Shown in pieces: positions 1-11,423 of a DNA stretch of 64,000 bases. Numbering within the stretch: position 1 is the stretch's first letter; every line of letters starts with the position of its first letter. Location: contig NZ_QWEQ01000010.1 of the NCBI RefSeq assembly GCF_009936045.1, positions 1 through 64,000 on the forward strand, written 5' to 3'. The translations under genes and the position numbers were made by a program. A model generated the notes under the pieces. The model had not been told where the DNA came from. It searched no databases and saw only the letters and a list, made by a program, of their open reading frames with translations. Source of the stretch: Emergencia sp. 1XD21-10. GTDB lineage: Bacteria; Bacillota; Clostridia; Peptostreptococcales; Anaerovoracaceae.

Positions 1-654
1 CAGCTTGCAGTACAGACAGAAGGAGGGAAAATCAGCGACATAGCGCTGAAAAACGACCTTTCCTTTGCATATGCCCTGGATGAATCGGTGCAGACACCGT
101 CCTATGGAAAAGTCAGAGTAGATGTGGGCTATGGCGGCGCCTTTATGGTCTTTGCAGACATCGGACAGTTTGGAATCGAAATAAGAGCAGAAAACATCCA
201 AGTTATGCTGGATATCGCCATGGAATGCGGACGCTGCGCCATCGATCAGATTTCGATGGTACATCCAGAAAATCCGGCGCTGAACGCAAAGGAAAACGGC
301 ATCTGCATGATACTCTTTGCAGAAGATGGGGAGAGCGAAAGAGTAATCAGCACGAGGACGTTTACAGTATTTGGAAAGCGGCAGTTTGACCGCTCGCCTA
401 CAGGAACGGGAACCTCAGCATTGGCAGCGGTGCTCCATGGAAAAGGGAGACTGCATGAGGGGAAGAGTCTTGAAAACCGGGGGATTTCCGGTATACCGTT
501 TATCGTGACCATCGAAGAGACAGAAAGAGGGCAGGTGATACCGACCATTCACAGCAGGGCGTACCTGATGGGAAAGGGTAGCATTCTGCTGGAGGAGGAT
601 GATCCGTTGCAGGATGGGTTTTCGGCGAAAGCAGGTAGTGAGGTAGAAATATAA
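1..654 (+). CDS. Proline racemase family protein, probably trans-3-hydroxy-L-proline dehydratase type (5' end cut)
   Basis: The open frame runs in from the window edge, so the N-terminal part, including the first active-site region, is missing. The visible part has the family blocks VDVGYGGAF and DRSPTGTGTSA. Proline racemases and 4-hydroxyproline epimerases have a catalytic Cys in the second block (DRSPCGTGTSA). Here it is Thr, the substitution known from trans-3-hydroxy-L-proline dehydratases, which use a single Cys. That suggests dehydration to pyrroline-2-carboxylate rather than racemisation. The residue at the first active site cannot be seen. The gene ends at a strong terminator facing recN. 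The family call is secure and the subfamily is an inference from one residue. Confidence 0.82.
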   Translation, partial: QLAVQTEGGKISDIALKNDLSFAYALDESVQTPSYGKVRVDVGYGGAFMVFADIGQFGIEIRAENIQVMLDIAMECGRCAIDQISMVHPENPALNAKENGICMILFAEDGESERVISTRTFTVFGKRQFDRSPTGTGTSALAAVLHGKGRLHEGKSLENRGISGIPFIVTIEETERGQVIPTIHSRAYLMGKGSILLEEDDPLQDGFSAKAGSEVEI

Positions 655-666
655 TCATACAAAAAT

Positions 667-706
667 GCGGCAGTTTCAAAAATCTTGAGACTGCCGCGTT
701 TTTTAA
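667..706 (+). terminator. Rho-independent terminator, probably bidirectional
   Basis: A 12-bp stem (GCGGCAGTTTCA with TGAGACTGCCGC, one G-T pair) is followed by GTTTTTT and preceded by an A run. It lies between the convergent proline racemase-family gene and recN and could serve both. Confidence 0.9.
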
Positions 707-722
707 AATATGATTTAGATTC

Positions 723-2351
723 TTAGATTTTTTGTTTAGTCAGTTCCATCAACTCCACTGCGCTTTTTCTGGTGGTTTCGGTAATGTTTTCACCGCCCAA
801 AAGTCTTGCAATTTCATCGATGGTCTCTGTATCGGAGAGCTTTTCGACAGTAGTAAAGGTGTTGCTGTCGTTTTCTTCTTTATAGATACGATAGTGCGTA
901 TCTCCACTTGCAGCAATCTGCGGCAGGTGGGTGATACAGATAATTTGATGATTTTTTGCAATCTGGTGAAGCTTGCGTCCAACGATACTTGCGGTAATTC
1001 CACTAATACCGGCGTCGATTTCATCGAAAATCATAGTTGGAATATTGTCATAGGTGCCGGTAATATTTTTGATTGCCAGCATGATTCTTGAAATTTCACC
1101 ACCGGATGCGATTTTTACCAGAGGCTTCAGCGGCTCACCTTTGTTTGTAGAAATCAGGAATTCCACATCATCGTTTCCATCAGGACCGAAGGTTTCAGAA
1201 CACTGGAAGTCGATGGAAAGCTTGGCGCTGCCAAAGTTCAGATCGTGAAGCTCACTTTCGATAGCAGTTTCCAGCTCTTTTGCACTGGCTTTACGAACCT
1301 CGGTAAGCTGCGCAGCTTTTTCGGACAGGGCCTTGTATGCCGCATCTGCTTCGGCTTGAAGCTGCGCTTTTACGTCATCAAAATTCTCAATCTGATTTAG
1401 TTCTTCAGAAATAGTGTCGTAATATGTTAAAATCTCCTCAATGGTGGAGCCGTATTTTTTCTTGAGACCGTCGATTTGGGAGATTCTTGTGATAGAATCA
1501 TCCAGCTCCTCAGGGGAGAAAGTGACGTCATCACGAATTCTGCGAAGTTCGGAAGAAAGGTCTTCCAGGCGATAATAGATGTCTGCGAACTCTTCTGTCA
1601 AAGTTTGAATTTCCTTGGAATATTCGCTGATACTCTGCAGTGCATGAAGTCCGGTACCCATAGAAGAGAGCACATCGCGGTCGCCATCGCTGAGAAGTCC
1701 GTAAGCGGTTTCAATGGCATCAAAGATTTTTTCACTGTTTTGCAGGATAGAAATTCTCTCTGATAGGCTTTCGTCTTCGCCAGGTGTTAGATGGGCATTT
1801 TCGATTTCACTCTGTTCAAAACGATAAAAATCCAGTTTTTTCAGGTTGTCCTGTTCTGCAGAAAGCAGCTTGGTCAGTCGTGATTTTGTGTCTTGATAGG
1901 AAGCGTAGGCGACCTGATAGGCTTCTTTTATTGGAGTGATTTGTTCACCATGGAAGCTGTCTACCAGCTTGATGTGGTTATCGGGGTTGAGCAGGGACTG
2001 GTTATCGTACTGACCGTGGATATCAGCAAGACGGCGGCAGGTTTCGGAAAGTTCTCCCAAAGTGACCAGCTGTCCGTTGAGTTTGCATAGATTTTTGCCG
2101 GCAGCAGATACTTCTCTGGTGATGACGATATCTTCTCCATACAGTTCGCCAGCAAGCTGTACAACGGCTTTTTGCGCACCATGACGGACAAAAGCAGAAT
2201 CAGCCCTGCTCCCGAGAGCAAGGCTAATTGCTTCTATTACAATGGATTTGCCGCTGCCGGTTTCTCCTGTAATGATATTCAGTCCTTCTTCAAAATCGAT
2301 TTCTGTATTTTCTATAATTGCGAAATTTTGAATACTGATGTGATTGATCAT
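723..2351 (-). CDS. recN: DNA repair protein RecN
   Basis: RecN is an SMC-like ATPase that acts early in double-strand break repair. The Walker A motif GETGSGKS is at residues 29-36. A long helical middle follows, then the C-terminal ABC signature region (ASGGEISR), the Walker B block MIFDEIDAGISG and the ICITHLPQIAA switch. At 542 residues it is near the usual 550-560. The start ATG overlaps the argR stop (ATGA), so argR-recN is one translationally coupled transcript, an arrangement common in Firmicutes. Confidence 0.97.
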   Translation of the reverse strand: MINHISIQNFAIIENTEIDFEEGLNIITGETGSGKSIVIEAISLALGSRADSAFVRHGAQKAVVQLAGELYGEDIVITREVSAAGKNLCKLNGQLVTLGELSETCRRLADIHGQYDNQSLLNPDNHIKLVDSFHGEQITPIKEAYQVAYASYQDTKSRLTKLLSAEQDNLKKLDFYRFEQSEIENAHLTPGEDESLSERISILQNSEKIFDAIETAYGLLSDGDRDVLSSMGTGLHALQSISEYSKEIQTLTEEFADIYYRLEDLSSELRRIRDDVTFSPEELDDSITRISQIDGLKKKYGSTIEEILTYYDTISEELNQIENFDDVKAQLQAEADAAYKALSEKAAQLTEVRKASAKELETAIESELHDLNFGSAKLSIDFQCSETFGPDGNDDVEFLISTNKGEPLKPLVKIASGGEISRIMLAIKNITGTYDNIPTMIFDEIDAGISGITASIVGRKLHQIAKNHQIICITHLPQIAASGDTHYRIYKEENDSNTFTTVEKLSDTETIDEIARLLGGENITETTRKSAVELMELTKQKI

Positions 2352-2815
2352 TGTCCTTTAGACCTCATAATTAGCATATCGTTGAAAATAGAGAGAATCT
2401 CTTCCACGTGTTCTTCTTTGTCGATGACCATCAGCAGGGTATTGTCACCAGCTACAGAACCGACAACATGAGGAAGCCCGATGCAGTCAACCGCTTCACC
2501 AGCAGCAGGTCCGCAGCCGGATAACGTCTTAATGACAATTAAGTTCTGTGCTGAAGCAAAAGATGTGATAGTTTCTCTGAAAATTTTTACAAAGCGATCG
2601 GAAATAGGCGCATCCTGGCGTGCGCTGACGGCATATTTGTATTTGCCGCTGCCGGAAAGCACTTTAATCAGCTGAAGTTCCTTGATATCTCGAGATATCG
2701 TAGCCTGTGTTACTTCAAAACCTTCTTCCTTCAACATAGATGCCAGTTTATCCTGAGTTTCGATCTCGTTATTTGCAATGAGCTCCAAAATCTTGTTTTG
2801 TCTTGAATAACGCAT
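2348..2815 (-). CDS. argR: Arginine repressor ArgR
   Basis: Transcriptional regulator of arginine metabolism, 155 residues. The N-terminal winged helix contains TQATISRDIKEL. The C-terminal oligomerisation and arginine-binding domain carries the GSVAGDNT block. The start has an AAGGAG ribosome site just upstream. A TATAAT-like -10 lies at 2855-2860 on the minus strand with only a weak -35. I could not recognise a convincing ARG box in front of it. It overlaps recN by 4 bp. Confidence 0.96.
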   Translation of the reverse strand: MRYSRQNKILELIANNEIETQDKLASMLKEEGFEVTQATISRDIKELQLIKVLSGSGKYKYAVSARQDAPISDRFVKIFRETITSFASAQNLIVIKTLSGCGPAAGEAVDCIGLPHVVGSVAGDNTLLMVIDKEEHVEEILSIFNDMLIMRSKGQ

Positions 2816-2917
2816 AATAATCTCCTTTTTGTTCCGAATCCTATTCCTAATCGTATTATAACAGATTTTTTTCGGAAAAGAAAGCCGTATTATTTGAAGA
2901 AATTAAAGGGAACGCTG

Positions 2918-2946
2918 TAGACAAACGTATGTTCTTATGTTATAAT
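2918..2946 (+). promoter_or_regulatory. Promoter of the ruvCAB-queA operon
   Basis: TAGACA (2918-2923), a 17-bp spacer and TATAAT (2941-2946) lie 37 bp upstream of the ruvC start. I see no LexA box (GAAC-N4-GTTC) here, unlike at recA. Confidence 0.8.
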
Positions 2947-2983
2947 AAATAAAATAGATTGATTCAACTGAGGAAATAAGGCT

Positions 2984-3487
2984 ATGAGAATTTTAGGAAT
3001 TGACCCTGGTTACGCGATTTTAGGCTGGGGTGTTTTAGATATGAAAGGCAATCATTTTTCTGTTGTGGATTACGGCGCGGTAACCACAGATGCTAAGATG
3101 GAAATGCCTCTGCGTCTGCAGCATTTATATACGCAACTATCTGCAATCATAGCAGAATACAAGCCAGAGGTAGCATCGATAGAAGAACTTTTTTTCAATA
3201 ATAATGCTAAGACAGCTATTATGGTGGGACAAGCCAGAGGCGTTGCAGTCCTTGCCTGTGTTAATGGAGGTCTTGAGATTAATGAATACACGCCGCTGCA
3301 GATTAAGCAGGCTTTGGTAGGTTATGGAAGGGCAGACAAGAAACAAGTACAGGCTATGGTTAAGGCGATTTTGAACCTAAAGGAAGTACCGAAGCCCGAC
3401 GATACGGCAGATGCGGTGGCTGCGGCAATTTGTCATGGTCATGCAGCCGGCAACAGAGTTAGAAATTTTAAATTGAGTGGGAGATAA
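2984..3487 (+). CDS. ruvC: Holliday junction endonuclease RuvC
   Basis: RuvC resolves Holliday junctions with RuvAB during recombinational repair. The protein is 167 residues. It starts MRILGIDPG with catalytic Asp7. The second acidic site is Glu67 in ASIEELFF, and the C-terminal pair is Asp140/Asp143 in DDTADAVAAAICH, as in the family. It is the first gene of a ruvC-ruvA-ruvB-queA run with short gaps. Confidence 0.97.
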   Translation: MRILGIDPGYAILGWGVLDMKGNHFSVVDYGAVTTDAKMEMPLRLQHLYTQLSAIIAEYKPEVASIEELFFNNNAKTAIMVGQARGVAVLACVNGGLEINEYTPLQIKQALVGYGRADKKQVQAMVKAILNLKEVPKPDDTADAVAAAICHGHAAGNRVRNFKLSGR

Positions 3488-3496
3488 GGAGAATCC

Positions 3497-4093
3497 ATGA
3501 TTAGATTTATAAAAGGTATATTTCATCCGGGACTGAACAGTTCAGTTATCATAGAGTCTGCCAGCGGTCTTGGTTTTGAGGTGAGCATTCCAGCAAACTC
3601 CGTATTATATAAGCATACAGAGGGAGAGCAGGTGAAGGTGTTTACTTCCATGATTGTGAAGGAAGATGATGTTAGTCTTTACGGCTTTTCCGATAAGGAG
3701 AGTCTGGAGCTTTTTGAACTTTTGATTACGGTAAACGGCGTGGGAGCAAAGGCAGGGATGGCGCTGATGAGTGCACTGCCGCCGTCGGAACTTAGGCGGG
3801 CTATTGCCTCTGGTGATGTCAAGGCGATTTCGTCTGCAAATGGTGTGGGCAAGAAGACTGCAGAACGCTTGATTCTGGAACTAAAGGATAAGGTTGGAAC
3901 CTTTGAGGACGACGCAGCCATGGCTGCAGGAGATGTGTATGTGCCTGTTACTGACGAGAGAAGTGAGGCTATTGCTGCGCTGGTTGCACTGGGATACAGC
4001 AAGAATGAGGCGATGGAAGCGATCGGCAAGGTAAAAGAAAATGATCTGACCTGCGAGGATTATATCAAACATGCGCTGAAGTATTTGTTTTAA
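3497..4093 (+). CDS. ruvA: Holliday junction branch migration protein RuvA
   Basis: RuvA binds the four-way junction and loads RuvB. In its 198 residues an N-terminal OB fold (MIRFIKGIF...) is followed by two helix-hairpin-helix motifs (VNGVGAKAGMALM and ANGVGKKTAERLI). An acidic linker leads to domain III (SEAIAALVALGYSKNEAMEAI), which contacts RuvB. It starts 9 bp after ruvC with a GGAG ribosome site. Confidence 0.97.
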   Translation: MIRFIKGIFHPGLNSSVIIESASGLGFEVSIPANSVLYKHTEGEQVKVFTSMIVKEDDVSLYGFSDKESLELFELLITVNGVGAKAGMALMSALPPSELRRAIASGDVKAISSANGVGKKTAERLILELKDKVGTFEDDAAMAAGDVYVPVTDERSEAIAALVALGYSKNEAMEAIGKVKENDLTCEDYIKHALKYLF

Positions 4094-4132
4094 AGGATAA
4101 AATTAAGATAGATAAGGATAGATTGAGGCTAG

Positions 4133-5206
4133 ATGATGGAAGAGAGAATTACCCAGTCGGGTGCCATGGGATTTATGGAAGAGCGGCAGGAGACAACCCT
4201 GCGTCCGCAGCATTTAGATGATTTTATCGGACAGAGGACTGCAAAAGAAAACTTAAAGATTTTTATTGAAGCAGCGAAACTGAGAGGAGAACCTCTCGAC
4301 CATGTGCTGTTTTATGGTCCGCCAGGTTTAGGAAAGACAACACTGGCGGGGATTATTGCCAATGAACTAGAAGTGGATATTAAGATTACCTCAGGACCTG
4401 CTATTGAACGGGCAGGAGATTTGGCAGCCATTTTAACGAATCTCAATGAGAACGATGTTTTATTTATTGACGAAATTCATAGATTGAACCGATCGGTAGA
4501 AGAAGTGCTTTATTCCGCTATGGAGGACTATGCGCTTGATATTATTATCGGAAAGGGGCCGTCAGCTCGTTCTATCAGACTGGATATTGCAAAGTTTACG
4601 CTGATTGGAGCAACAACCAGAGCGGGGAGCTTATCGGCGCCGCTGCGCGACAGATTTGGTGTCATCAGTAAGTTTGAACTTTACACCAACGACGAGCTGG
4701 CAGAGATTATTAAACGTTCTGCGGGACTTCTCGGTGTCGATACAGACGAGACTTCGCTGCTGGAGATGGCAAGATGTTCACGAGGCACGCCTCGTGTAGC
4801 TAATCGTTTACTGAAACGAATCAGGGACTTCTCACAGGTGCGGGGACAGGGCATGATTACAGAAGAGATTACCCAAATGGCGCTGCAGGCGCTGGGGGTT
4901 GATAAGTTAGGCTTAGAGCGTCTGGATAGGGAAATTCTGTCGGCTATCATCGAACGTTTTAATGGTGGTCCTGTAGGCATTGACACTATTGCGGCATCCA
5001 TCGGTGAGGAACGAGTCACCATAGAAGATGCTTACGAGCCTTATCTGATTCAGTCGGGACTTTTGTACCGTACCCAGAAGGGTAGAATGGTATCTCAGCT
5101 GGGATATAAACACATGGGACTGGAGTATCCGGGCGAGACACCTGAGAATGCTGCTAAAAGTGCAGATGAAGATGAAGGCGAAGAATCTCAGGAAACTTTA
5201 TTTTAA
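4133..5206 (+). CDS. ruvB: Holliday junction branch migration ATPase RuvB
   Basis: Hexameric AAA+ motor of branch migration, 357 residues. Walker A GPPGLGKT is at residues 62-69, followed by Walker [10 protein letters not shown] and the sensor block [18 protein letters not shown]. The C-terminal winged helix is followed by a short acidic tail. Two adjacent ATG codons (4133, 4136) are possible starts. Confidence 0.97.
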   Translation: MMEERITQSGAMGFMEERQETTLRPQHLDDFIGQRTAKENLKIFIEAAKLRGEPLDHVLFYGPPGLGKTTLAGIIANELEVDIKITSGPAIERAGDLAAILTNLNENDVLFIDEIHRLNRSVEEVLYSAMEDYALDIIIGKGPSARSIRLDIAKFTLIGATTRAGSLSAPLRDRFGVISKFELYTNDELAEIIKRSAGLLGVDTDETSLLEMARCSRGTPRVANRLLKRIRDFSQVRGQGMITEEITQMALQALGVDKLGLERLDREILSAIIERFNGGPVGIDTIAASIGEERVTIEDAYEPYLIQSGLLYRTQKGRMVSQLGYKHMGLEYPGETPENAAKSADEDEGEESQETLF

Positions 5207-5222
5207 TTGGAGCAGATAGAAT

Positions 5223-6266
5223 ATGAGAATAGATGATTTTGATTATACCCTGCCGCAGGAGTTGATTGCGCAGAGACCTTCTGAGCAGCGAGACGTCTGC
5301 AGGCTTATGGTATTAAATAGAGAAAAAGGGTCGGTAGACCATAAACATTTTTATGATATCCTGGATTATTTGCAGCCAGGGGATTGCTTGGTTATGAATA
5401 ACTCCAAAGTTCTTCCGGCAAGGCTCTTTGGAGAGAAAGAGAAAACTGGGGCAAAGATTGAATTTTTGCTGATTAAGCGTCTTGACGGTGACCGCTGGGA
5501 GACTATGGTAAAGCCAGGGAAACGGCTGAAGCCTGGTGACAGCGTTTCTTTTGGAGAAAATTTCAGTGCCAAAATTCTGGATTATGGTGAAGACGGCACC
5601 CGTATTGTGGAGTTTTTTTATGAGGGCATTTTTATGGAGCGGCTTGAAGAACTGGGGAAAATGCCGCTGCCTCCATACATCGAACGGGAAAGTACAGTAG
5701 AAGACAGGGATATGTATCAGACAGTTTACTGTAAGGAAGAGGGGTCTGTAGCTGCGCCGACTGCTGGTCTGCATTTTACAGAAGAATTGCTTAAAAAAGC
5801 CGAAGCAAAGGGTGTTAGGCTGGCTTATGTGACCCTTCATGTAGGAATTGGCACTTTTAGACCAGTGAAGTGTGAGAATGTAGAAGATCATCACATGCAC
5901 TTTGAGGAATATGAAGTAGATGAAGAAACTGCACAGACGATTAACGATACCATTCTGGCAGGTGGACGAATTGTATCTGTAGGTACAACCTCTACTAGAA
6001 CCTTGGAAAGCGCAGCTTATACGGATGAAGCCAGCGGGAAGTTCCTAGTGAAGGCTGGGGCAGGAAGTACGGGTATTTTCATCTATCCCGGCTACCAGTT
6101 CAAAGTGGTTGAAGCATTGATTACTAATTTTCATCTGCCGAAGTCCACGCTGCTTATGCTGATTTCAGCGCTGTATAATCGAGAACAGATTTTAAAAGCA
6201 TACGAAATTGCTGTAGCCGAAAAGTACCGTTTTTTTAGCTACGGTGATGCAATGCTGATAGAATAA
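5223..6266 (+). CDS. queA: S-adenosylmethionine:tRNA ribosyltransferase-isomerase QueA
   Basis: QueA transfers the ribosyl moiety of SAM onto preQ1-modified tRNA to give epoxyqueuosine. The 347-residue length is normal. Family blocks include [17 protein letters not shown] at the start and [16 protein letters not shown] in the middle. It follows ruvB by 16 bp. The next plus-strand gene, tgt, supplies the preceding queuosine step, so the ferritin gene between them interrupts what is usually a queA-tgt pair. Confidence 0.97.
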   Translation: MRIDDFDYTLPQELIAQRPSEQRDVCRLMVLNREKGSVDHKHFYDILDYLQPGDCLVMNNSKVLPARLFGEKEKTGAKIEFLLIKRLDGDRWETMVKPGKRLKPGDSVSFGENFSAKILDYGEDGTRIVEFFYEGIFMERLEELGKMPLPPYIERESTVEDRDMYQTVYCKEEGSVAAPTAGLHFTEELLKKAEAKGVRLAYVTLHVGIGTFRPVKCENVEDHHMHFEEYEVDEETAQTINDTILAGGRIVSVGTTSTRTLESAAYTDEASGKFLVKAGAGSTGIFIYPGYQFKVVEALITNFHLPKSTLLMLISALYNREQILKAYEIAVAEKYRFFSYGDAMLIE

Positions 6267-6283
6267 ATAATAAGACAAAGAAA

Positions 6284-6330
6284 CCGCTTGCAGTGCGCAT
6301 AAGTCGCATTTTAAGTGCAAGCGATTTTAT
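6284..6330 (+). terminator. Terminator between queA and the ferritin gene
   Basis: CGCTTGCA (6285-6292) pairs with TGCAAGCG (6316-6323), followed by ATTTTATCTTT. The loop is long and can fold further. It lies between convergent genes. Confidence 0.65.
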
Positions 6331-6332
6331 CT

Positions 6333-6845
6333 TTATAAAGTAAGGGACGGTGCGCTGTAAGTACGTGCTGCCATTTCCTGATCTAAAAGGTATAGACTCT
6401 TAGGATCGTTGCCGAACAGTTCCATTTTCTTAATCATGTCGTTTGCGTTGGTTTCTTCTTCACCCTGTTCTTTAACAAACCAGTCAAGGAACTGCATGGT
6501 GCGGAAATCTTTATTTTCGTAAGCTGCATCGTAAATGGTGTGAATCAGCTCAGTCACGTATTTTTCGTGCTTAAGACCTGCTGTCAGCGGGTCCATGTTG
6601 GTTTTAAGTTCCGCATCTGGCTTTGCGATAGCGTCTAAAGTAACTTTCAAGTCGTTGTTCTGCATGTACTGCATAAACAGCATAGCGTGATCGCGTTCCT
6701 CCTGCGCCTGAATCATGTACCAGTTGGCGAAGCCGTTTAAGCCCTGATCGTTATAAAAGTTAGAGAATTCCAGATACAAATAGGCTGAATAAAGTTCCTT
6801 GTTAATCTGGTCGTTTAAAAGTTGTGCTACGTTTTCTTTAATCAT
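6333..6845 (-). CDS. Non-haem ferritin, FtnA type
   Basis: Iron-storage ferroxidase. The 170-residue length and the ligand positions match bacterial FtnA: Glu17, Glu50, His53, Glu94, Gln127 and Glu130 are all present. It is transcribed against the queA-tgt direction from its own promoter. Iron storage here may also protect against oxygen, but the sequence does not show its regulation. No Fur box was recognised. Confidence 0.95.
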   Translation of the reverse strand: MIKENVAQLLNDQINKELYSAYLYLEFSNFYNDQGLNGFANWYMIQAQEERDHAMLFMQYMQNNDLKVTLDAIAKPDAELKTNMDPLTAGLKHEKYVTELIHTIYDAAYENKDFRTMQFLDWFVKEQGEEETNANDMIKKMELFGNDPKSLYLLDQEMAARTYSAPSLTL

Positions 6846-6883
6846 GATAATTAGCTCCCTTCAATTGCATTTATTCTGCAATT

Positions 6884-6912
6884 ATCATATCACTAAAAAA
6901 TAAAAAATTCAA
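6884..6912 (-). promoter_or_regulatory. Promoter of the ferritin gene
   Basis: Read on the minus strand: TTGAAT, a 17-bp spacer and TATGAT, about 40 bp before the ferritin start. Confidence 0.7.
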
Positions 6913-6935
6913 GCTATGGAAAAAGAAGAAAGTAG

Positions 6936-9279
<2,344 letters not shown>

Positions 9280-9292
9280 TGAGGAAACATTT

Positions 9293-10047
9293 GTGAAAAA
9301 GAAGAAAGATGAAATAACTATCCGTTCTAGTGCGTCAGAATACTTAACTTATGTTGCCTCTGTTGGTGGACAACAAGACAGTATTGAAATGCGCTATAAG
9401 GATGAGAATATATGGTTGACGCAGAAAATGATGGCTACATTGTATGATGTGGATGTTCGTACAATCAATGAGCACATTAAAAAGATATATTCCAATTCTG
9501 AACTTGAGGAAGATGCAACTATCCGGAATTTCCGGATAGTTCAAACCGAAGGTTCCCGTCAGGTTACTCGTGATACGAAGCATTACAATCTTCAAATGAT
9601 TATTGCAGTAGGTTTTAAGGTCAATTCTGAGCGTGCAGTTCAGTTTCGTAAATGGGTAAATCAGATTGCAAAGGACTACACTATCAAAGGCTGGGTCAGG
9701 ATGATGAACGTCTGAAAAATGGTGGCTCTGCGCTTACAGTAGAATACTTCGACCGTCTGCTGGAGCAGATTCGGGAAATCCGTTTGTCGGAGCGAAGATT
9801 TTATCAAAAGATAACGGACATCTATGCAACGGCACTTGACTATGGCCGAACTGCGAAAACAACCAAACAGTTCTTTGCAAAGGTGCAGAATAAAATGCAT
9901 TATGCGGTGCATGGACATACAGCAGCAGAGTTGATTTACGAGCGTGCAGATGCAGATAAGCCACACAAGGGATTAACTACATGGGCAGTAGCACCGGATG
10001 AAGGTTTGTCAACCATATGTTACACCGTCATGCAAAAAATTAAATAA
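9293..10047 (+). pseudogene. RhuM family gene, frameshifted and 3'-truncated
   Basis: The first frame (9293-9715) encodes a RhuM/DNA-binding-like N-terminal part (NIWLTQKMMATLYDVDVRTI) up to KDYTIKGWV. The family sequence then continues in another frame (DDERLKNGGSALTVEYFDRL...) as far as HKGLTTWAVAPDEG. The join reads GGGTCAGGATGATGAACG where GTC-ATG-GAT-GAT-GAA is expected, so a single T appears to be missing near 9699. After about 10002 homology stops and an IS481-type end begins near 10050. RhuM proteins are of unclear function and often lie in accessory DNA. Confidence 0.8.
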
Positions 10048-10049
10048 AG

Positions 10050-10326
10050 TGTCCTTAGGAGAAATTCACTTTAGTGGACGCATAGGAAAGTTGTTGTACT
10101 TTCGGTTATGGACTTTTAGCTGGGCGGCAAAGTCTGCAAAGGAGTAGAACGTATGGGTTGCATAGAAGTATTCGTTGTCTTTTCTATGTGAGGGTTCTAC
10201 CTTTCCATTATGTCTTGGGGTAAAAGGTTTAATCAGCTTATGCTCGATACCCAGCCCTTTGAGTTTCTTCTCGAATTGGCTAAGATCATCTGCTCTTTTG
10301 CTGACAAATCGTTTGGTGGAGTTCTC
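10050..10326 (-). pseudogene. IS481-type transposase, C-terminal fragment
   Basis: The minus strand encodes the end of a DDE integrase core: KLIKPFTPRHNGKVE with the catalytic Glu, then SHRKDNEYFY and FPMRPL. The arginine of the usual VERSHR is Pro here. The N-terminal helix-turn-helix and the first two catalytic Asp residues are absent. The fragment ends at a possible element end near 10050 (TGTCCTTAGGAGAAATTCAC). Upstream it joins a serine recombinase remnant in frame. Confidence 0.8.
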
Positions 10327-11045
10327 GGATTCTGAAAATCTCATCTGCTATTTCATCCAGATTCTCTTTGCTATTGGTCTTTTGAATGAGTTCTTGCTGC
10401 AAGGTCGTCAGTTTTTCGTTAATACTGTCTATGGCAGTTGCCTGAGAAGCGCAGATAACTGTGGCAATGTTGAGTTGCCGTTACGTTTGATAGTTGTTTT
10501 TATCACCAAGCATTTGATTGACGGCTTTGACGACGGCGTCCTCAAGAATCAGCTTGTTGATGGTTCGGGCGTGGCATTTCAGTCCAGTGGATTCTTCTGA
10601 ACATCTCACCGCAGTCTCCGCAAATGATAATTTGTGAGAAGCGTTGGTTACAGCTGTAGCTGTGTTTCTTCCCGTTGGTGCTGGTCTTAACAATTTGTCT
10701 GCGCACCAATTCTCCTTGAACTCACATAAAGATTTCTTTCGGAATAATAGCTTCATGATTGTCTTCTACATAGTATTGCTGAACAGAACCGTTATTCTTA
10801 GCTCCGATTTTGTTAAGAAAGTCTGTGGTACAGGTTTTTTGAAGTAAGACATTACCGATGTGTTTTTCATTTCGGGAATCTTATTGATGGTGCTTGTATG
10901 TTATTTTTTTCCACCGGCACCGGTGAGAATACCATCTGTTTCAAGTCATGCATCTATTTATCCATGCTGTAAACTTCAATATTTATGGCAGATTTTTTTA
11001 TAACTTCAGCTTGTTTCTGGTCAATGATAAAGTTTCTTGAAATTC
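10327..11045 (-). pseudogene. Large serine recombinase (TnpX/resolvase-type), decayed C-terminal half
   Basis: Conceptual translation on the minus strand recovers pieces of the recombinase domain and zinc-ribbon region in several frames. In order they are FIIDQKQAEVIKK, LETDGILTGAGGKK followed by TAA then HTSTINKI, NEKHIGNVLLQKTCTTDFLN, VQQYYVEDNHEAIIPKEIF followed by TGA, TGLKCHARTINKLILEDAV, and finally ATAIDSINEKLTTLQQEL. Stops and frameshifts separate them. The catalytic N-terminal domain is gone. This enzyme type moves integrative elements, so the site may mark a lost one. Confidence 0.75.
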
Positions 11046-11089
11046 TATTCAACATTTATTATGAATCAAAAAATTACTATTCTTTAAAC

Positions 11090-11423
11090 TCATATTTTAT
11101 CTGACTGTGCAATAAATTCGATATCTCTTCCGCCATAGACAATACGGATAATTGTGACGCAAAGATGATCGGAATCAATGAGGTAAAAAACTATAAAGTT
11201 ATCTATGGGTATTTTATGCATTTTCATGCTTTGCCAGGGTTCCCAGTCAACAATGGGAAATCTGGCGGGCATAAAATCAAGTGAACGGATTTGCTTTCGG
11301 ATACGGTTCACTTGATTTTTTTGCAGTATCTGGAACTAAAAGTTCAAATGCAATATAAGAATAAATATCTTTTAAGTCATCTGCTGCTTGTGGAGAGTAG
11401 ATGACTTTGTACTGCTCGCTCAT
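11090..11423 (-). pseudogene. ParE/RelE-type toxin, frameshifted
   Basis: The ATG at 11423 overlaps the antitoxin stop (ATGA), as in an intact toxin-antitoxin pair. Translation begins MSEQYKVIYSPQAADDLKDI, typical of ParE/RelE toxins. It continues to VPDTAKK, where a run of seven A (T on the plus strand, 11316-11322) shifts the frame. The other frame carries the rest: VNRIRKQIRSLDFMPARF, PIDNFIVFYLIDSD and RIVYGGRDIEF. Six A would restore the expected AKNQVNRIRK. The toxin is therefore probably inactive unless slippage restores it. Confidence 0.8.

Noticed and set aside
10006-10030. Bases that could encode HML-RH-like residues of a tyrosine recombinase
   Set aside because: Only about eight codons, in one frame, with no other integrase motif nearby.
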